From NCBI GenBank assembly GCA_913049565.1, contig CAJWZG010000099.1:1-9468 (forward strand): a DNA stretch of 9,468 nucleotides, read 5' to 3'. A program made the translations under genes and the position numbers. The notes beneath the pieces are model-generated. The model searched no databases. It was not told where the DNA came from and saw nothing but the letters and a program-made list of their open reading frames with translations. The DNA is from an uncultured Gammaproteobacteria bacterium (GTDB lineage Bacteria > Pseudomonadota > Gammaproteobacteria > Pseudomonadales > Azotimanducaceae_A). Each line of letters opens with the position of its first letter. The first letter of the stretch is position 1. Shown here in pieces: positions 6,302 through 9,468 of this stretch.

Positions 6302-7684
6302 CTATTGCGCTGCAGCTAGAGTCTCAACCAAATAACTCTTTACCGCTTCGATGTCGCAAGGGAGTGCGTGGCTGCGTTTTTGCAATCCTTTGAGAGCTTC
6401 AAGCGTTGGGTGGGTAGGCTGCACACCCGTAGCTTCGGCAACGGCTTCGGGAAACTTCGCTGGATGCGCCGTGCCAACAACAATGATGGGGGTGCCATCT
6501 GCCCTTTCGATTTGCGACATGCTATCTATCGCAGCGTGATACCCCACCGCAGTATGTGGATCTAAAACATAGTCGTATTGTGCATCCACATCTTTCATAG
6601 CATTGAGCGTTTTGTCGCGATTCACTGCAGCACTCGAGAGAAGATTGGTCTCTGGCCGCGAACCAATACTGGCTTCACCGTGGGCCGCAAATTCATGCAT
6701 AAACCGCGTTAAACGATCGCTATCTTGGTCAAAATAGTAAAAGAGAAATCGCTCAAAGTTGCTTGCCACCTGAATATCCATAGCCGGCGACACGGTTTGA
6801 TGCACTTCTCCACGCGCGTATACGCCCGTCGCGAAAAAGCGCGCGAGGATATCGTTGTCATTTGTTGCTACCAAGAGGTGGCGAATAGGGAAGCCCATAC
6901 GCTGCGCCAGGTATGCAGCAAAGACATTGCCAAAGTTACCCGTTGGAACACAAAACACTGCAGGTTTACTGCCGCGCAAACTCGCATATCCGTAGTAAAC
7001 GATTTGCGCGAGAACGCGGGCCCAGTTGACTGAATTAACAGCACCTAGCTGGTACTTTGCCTTGTATTCGGCATCCGCGAAGACTGTTTTCATAATGTTC
7101 TGGCAATCGTCAAAGCTGCCTTCAAGTTCGATACAGTGAACGTTGTCATCGGCAACGGTCGTCATTTGCATTTCTTGTAATGGACTGACACGGCCTTTTG
7201 GATACATGATAAAAATATCCACGTTCTGTTGCCCACGCACACCATCGATAGCGGCGCTTCCTGTATCGCCACTAGTTGCACCCAATATATTCAGGTGCTG
7301 ACCGCGCTCGCCAAGTACATGCTCAAAGAGCTTACCCAGCAATTGCAGCGCAACGTCTTTGAAAGCAAGCGTAGGCCCATGAAACAGCTCGAGCACAGTG
7401 ATTTCACCCAGCGGCTGCATGCCGACTACCTCATCATGATCGAAGCTGACATAGGATTCGGCAATCAATCGCCGCAATGTCTGAGGTTCTATGTCATCAA
7501 TAAACAGTGGCATGATCTGTTGCGCCAGCTGCACAAAACTGAGGCTTCGCCAGTCGTTTAACTGTTCCCGTACGTCTGGGATCGATTCCGGTACCAGCAA
7601 CCCGCTGTCGGAAGCAAGCCCCATCAGCAGCGCATCACTGAATCCTAAGCCGGCAACCTGGCCGCGAGTGCTTTTGTATTTCAT
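6302..7684 (-). CDS. thrC: Threonine synthase
   Basis: PLP lyase that converts O-phospho-L-homoserine to L-threonine and phosphate, the final step of threonine synthesis. The 460-aa product starts with MKYKSTRG and keeps the family landmarks: GPTLAFKDVALQ, with the PLP lysine K109; GATSGDTGSAAI at 135-146; and the phosphate-binding PTGNFGN at 247-253. The length, longer than the 428-aa E. coli enzyme, matches the longer Pseudomonas-type subgroup. The ATG has only a weak upstream purine stretch (GTGGA). The neighbours are a convergent yigB and, upstream on the same strand, an ammonium transporter with its own terminator, so thrC looks monocistronic; hom and thrB are not adjacent in this window. 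Confidence 0.96.
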   Translation of the reverse strand: MKYKSTRGQVAGLGFSDALLMGLASDSGLLVPESIPDVREQLNDWRSLSFVQLAQQIMPLFIDDIEPQTLRRLIAESYVSFDHDEVVGMQPLGEITVLELFHGPTLAFKDVALQLLGKLFEHVLGERGQHLNILGATSGDTGSAAIDGVRGQQNVDIFIMYPKGRVSPLQEMQMTTVADDNVHCIELEGSFDDCQNIMKTVFADAEYKAKYQLGAVNSVNWARVLAQIVYYGYASLRGSKPAVFCVPTGNFGNVFAAYLAQRMGFPIRHLLVATNDNDILARFFATGVYARGEVHQTVSPAMDIQVASNFERFLFYYFDQDSDRLTRFMHEFAAHGEASIGSRPETNLLSSAAVNRDKTLNAMKDVDAQYDYVLDPHTAVGYHAAIDSMSQIERADGTPIIVVGTAHPAKFPEAVAEATGVQPTHPTLEALKGLQKRSHALPCDIEAVKSYLVETLAAAQ

Positions 7685-7713
7685 GCGTATCCACAGAGCT
7701 TTAGCGAGAAGCT

Positions 7714-7741
7714 AGTTTAAACCTTCGTTGTGCGCTTTGAA
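7714..7741 (-). promoter_or_regulatory. Candidate sigma-70 promoter for thrC
   Basis: On the minus strand TTCAAA (bases 7741-7736) and TAAACT (7719-7714) are separated by 16 bp. Each matches its consensus at four of six positions. It lies in the only space between the amt terminator and the thrC ATG, so thrC needs a promoter about here, but the sequence match is weak. Confidence 0.3.
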
Positions 7742-7760
7742 GAAAAAAATGTGCGCGCGC

Positions 7761-7787
7761 AAGAAAAAGCCGCCCGAAGGCGGCTTT
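7761..7787 (-). terminator. Rho-independent terminator of the ammonium transporter gene
   Basis: Read on the minus strand: AAAGCCGCC, loop TTCG, GGCGGCTTT, continuing as TTTTTCTT. The stem has six G-C pairs plus three A-U pairs, capped by a C-UUCG-G tetraloop, which is unusually stable. It begins 33 nt after the transporter stop codon. The plus-strand version also ends in TTTATT, so it could stop transcription from both sides. Confidence 0.88.
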
Positions 7788-7819
7788 ATTGTCAGTCTAT
7801 GACTCGAGCGTATCGCTGA

Positions 7820-9034
7820 TTACTTATTGAACTCGGGATAAGCGGTGATTCCGATCTCCGCAGTATCAGCGCCAACAAGCTGATCTTCATCCGAAAGACG
7901 GATTCCGAAGACCATCTTAATGATGAACCAAGTCACCAATGCGGCTAGGAACGTAAACACTAAGATTGCGCCCAAGCCAGTTAGCTGCCCTACCAACGTC
8001 GCGTCGTCAGAGGTGATTAATACGGCCATAAGACCCCAAATACCGCAGGTGCCGTGCACTGAGATTGCACCCACGGGATCATCGATACGCATTTTATCCA
8101 ACGCGACAATTGAGAAGACGACGATCAATCCTCCAACAGCGCCGATCAACATCGACTCGATATTGGTACCTGAAAGTGGTTCTGCGGTAATCGAAACCAA
8201 TCCGGCTAATGCACCATTGAGGGCCATCGTGAGATCAGCCTTACCAAACATTGCGCGAGCAAGCACCAAGGCTGCAATCAAGCCTCCAGCAGCAGCCATG
8301 TTCGTATTAACAAAAACCTGAGCGACTGCGTTCGCTTCATCAATGTTGCTCAGCTTTAACTCAGAACCACCGTTAAATCCGAACCATCCAAACCACAGTA
8401 TGAACATACCCAAGGTGGCGAGCGGCATATTAGCGCCTTGAATCGGGTTCACCTCACCATTGGGGCCGTATTTTCCTTGACGCGGTCCGAGCAAAAGAAC
8501 TCCTGCAAGCGCTGCGGCTGCTCCGCACATGTGCACAATGCCGGATCCAGCGAAGTCTACGAACCCTGCATCAGACAAAAAGCCTCCACCCCAGCTCCAG
8601 CTGCCTTGCGTGGGATAGATGACACCCGTCATCACGACGGCGAAAAGCAGGAATGACCAAAGCTTCATGCGTTCTGCCACCGCGCCAGAGATAATTGACA
8701 TGGCTGTAGCGACGAATACCACTTGGAAGAAGAAATCCGACCTTGCCGAATAGTAAACGTCACCACCGGAAGCAAGTACTTCGTCAACCGTATTCTCGGC
8801 GCCGATGAGCATGCCGCCGCCGCCGTACATAATGGCGTAGCCGACGAGCAGATACATAACGCAGGAAATCGCGAATAGCGCGACGTTTTTAGTCAGAATT
8901 TCTGACGTGTTTTTGCTGCGCACCATGCCTGCCTCAAGCATTGCGAAGCCGGGTGCCATGAACATCACGAGTACACCCATGATGAGGAAGTAGAATGTAT
9001 CTACCGCGTAACTTAGTTGAACTAGATCTTCCAC
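7820..9034 (-). CDS. amtB: Ammonium transporter (Amt family), complete copy
   Basis: Inner-membrane Amt/MEP/Rh channel that takes up ammonium, normally as a trimer gated by the PII protein GlnK. The 404-aa product is hydrophobic throughout, with about 11 membrane helices expected. Landmarks are APGFAMLEAGMVRSKN at 27-42, the outer-gate phenylalanines F103 and F107, W148 followed by GGG, DFAGSGIVH with D160 and H168, GWFGFNGGS at 216-224, and the second pore histidine H327 in SVHGTCGIWG. D160 and H168 fall at the same numbers as in mature E. coli AmtB. Unlike E. coli AmtB there is no cleavable signal peptide; the protein starts at the first helix. The start is GTG, supported by GGAGA 6 nt upstream. 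A second amt gene lies 146 nt upstream; glnK is not adjacent. Confidence 0.95.
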   Translation of the reverse strand: MEDLVQLSYAVDTFYFLIMGVLVMFMAPGFAMLEAGMVRSKNTSEILTKNVALFAISCVMYLLVGYAIMYGGGGMLIGAENTVDEVLASGGDVYYSARSDFFFQVVFVATAMSIISGAVAERMKLWSFLLFAVVMTGVIYPTQGSWSWGGGFLSDAGFVDFAGSGIVHMCGAAAALAGVLLLGPRQGKYGPNGEVNPIQGANMPLATLGMFILWFGWFGFNGGSELKLSNIDEANAVAQVFVNTNMAAAGGLIAALVLARAMFGKADLTMALNGALAGLVSITAEPLSGTNIESMLIGAVGGLIVVFSIVALDKMRIDDPVGAISVHGTCGIWGLMAVLITSDDATLVGQLTGLGAILVFTFLAALVTWFIIKMVFGIRLSDEDQLVGADTAEIGITAYPEFNK

Positions 9035-9040
9035 CGAATC

Positions 9041-9045
9041 TCTCC
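9041..9045 (-). promoter_or_regulatory. Shine-Dalgarno site that decides the amt GTG start
   Basis: GGAGA on the minus strand sits 6 nt before the GTG at 9034. The next in-frame ATG (codon 19) is within the first membrane helix, so the GTG is the credible start. Confidence 0.6.
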
Positions 9046-9132
9046 GTTTGGTTTGTTGGCTTCAATCCAACCCACTATGCCTTTGCAGTTGCGTGCCGGG
9101 CTTGTGGTCAGGATGTACTTTGAGTTTGTGCA

Positions 9133-9164
9133 AAGAGCGCGGCGGCTTTTGTCGCCGCTCTCTT
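9133..9164 (-). terminator. GC-rich hairpin between the two ammonium transporter genes
   Basis: On the minus strand AAGAG and GCGGCGAC pair with GCCGCCGC and CTCTT around an AAAA loop: 8 inner pairs (one G-U), one mismatch, then 5 outer pairs. It begins 16 nt after the stop of the upstream transporter. Only a short T-run (CTCTTTGC) follows, so it may be a leaky terminator or an RNA-stability element that sets the ratio of the two transporters. Confidence 0.5.
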
Positions 9165-9180
9165 GAGCGTTTGAAATCGA

Positions 9181-9468
9181 CTAACTGTCGAACTCGGGAT
9201 ATGCGCTGATACCCACTTCTGATGAGTCGAGTCCAGCAAGTTCTTCCTCTTCTGAGACTCGAATACCCATGATCATCTTGATGACGAACCATACGATCAG
9301 CGAAGCCACGAATGTGAAGCCGAAGATAGCTCCAAGCCCTGTCAACTGCCCTTGCAGCGTTGCATCGTCGCTGGTGATAAGAACCGCCAGCAGGCCCCAT
9401 ATCCCACAGGTACCGTGTACCGAAATGGCACCGACAGGATCGTCTATCTTGATCTTGTCTAGTGCGAC
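9181..9468 (-). CDS. Second ammonium transporter (Amt family), C-terminal part only
   Basis: The last 95 codons and the TAG stop of a second Amt-family gene; the rest lies beyond the right edge. The piece covers the segment with the second pore histidine (SVHGTCGIWG), the last membrane helix and the cytosolic tail that contacts GlnK in characterised members. By hand alignment without gaps, 70 of 95 residues equal the complete copy downstream, and both end in AYPEF plus two residues. The two are therefore paralogues from a tandem duplication, already clearly diverged. It has the same orientation, 146 nt upstream of the complete copy, so the two could share a transcript. Confidence 0.95.
   Translation of the reverse strand, partial: VALDKIKIDDPVGAISVHGTCGIWGLLAVLITSDDATLQGQLTGLGAIFGFTFVASLIVWFVIKMIMGIRVSEEEELAGLDSSEVGISAYPEFDS

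Noticed and set aside
7229..7561. Plus-strand frame of 110 codons within thrC
   Set aside because: Antisense to conserved thrC sequence, including the PLP-lysine region; no independent support.
9062..9400. 112-codon minus-strand frame covering the amt spacer
   Set aside because: It is out of frame with the clear C-terminal Amt coding sequence in the same stretch, and its translation is arginine-rich without motifs.

Overview
This window is a bacterial chromosome segment, most likely from a free-living gammaproteobacterium outside the Enterobacterales. The reasons are the gene order lysA-dapF-DUF484-xerC-HAD phosphatase, which is the Pseudomonas-type arrangement (enteric bacteria keep dapF-yigA-xerC-yigB without lysA), moderate G+C content, and short spacers with ATGA overlaps. 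I cannot name a genus. No tRNA, rRNA, CRISPR array, insertion sequence or phage gene is visible.

Layout. Bases 1-326 hold no intact gene. They contain several inverted repeats, a short minus-strand stretch that resembles the C-terminal ATP-binding box of AlgZ/LytS-type histidine kinases (possibly a decayed algZ), and an extended -10 promoter in front of argH. Then comes a plus-strand run of six genes: argH (arginine), lysA and dapF (the last steps of diaminopimelate and lysine synthesis), a DUF484 protein, xerC (chromosome dimer resolution) and a yigB-like HAD phosphatase. Spacers shrink from 60 and 12 nt to 10 nt and then two 4-nt ATGA overlaps, so lysA through yigB is almost certainly one transcription unit and argH may be its first gene. 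A 30-nt convergent gap separates yigB from minus-strand thrC (threonine synthase). Upstream of thrC, also on the minus strand, are two tandem ammonium transporter genes. The first is complete (404 aa) and ends at a strong C-UUCG-G terminator. The second is cut by the right edge and only its last 95 codons are present.

How the genes work together. The theme is nitrogen and amino-acid metabolism: ammonium uptake, arginine, lysine/peptidoglycan precursor and threonine synthesis, with the conserved recombinase cassette embedded. DapF makes meso-diaminopimelate, which feeds peptidoglycan directly and LysA for lysine; DapF and LysA are adjacent and probably co-translated.

I found no convincing undescribed system. 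The points most worth checking are the structured non-coding block with the possible algZ remnant upstream of argH, and the tandem ammonium transporter paralogues with no glnK between them.
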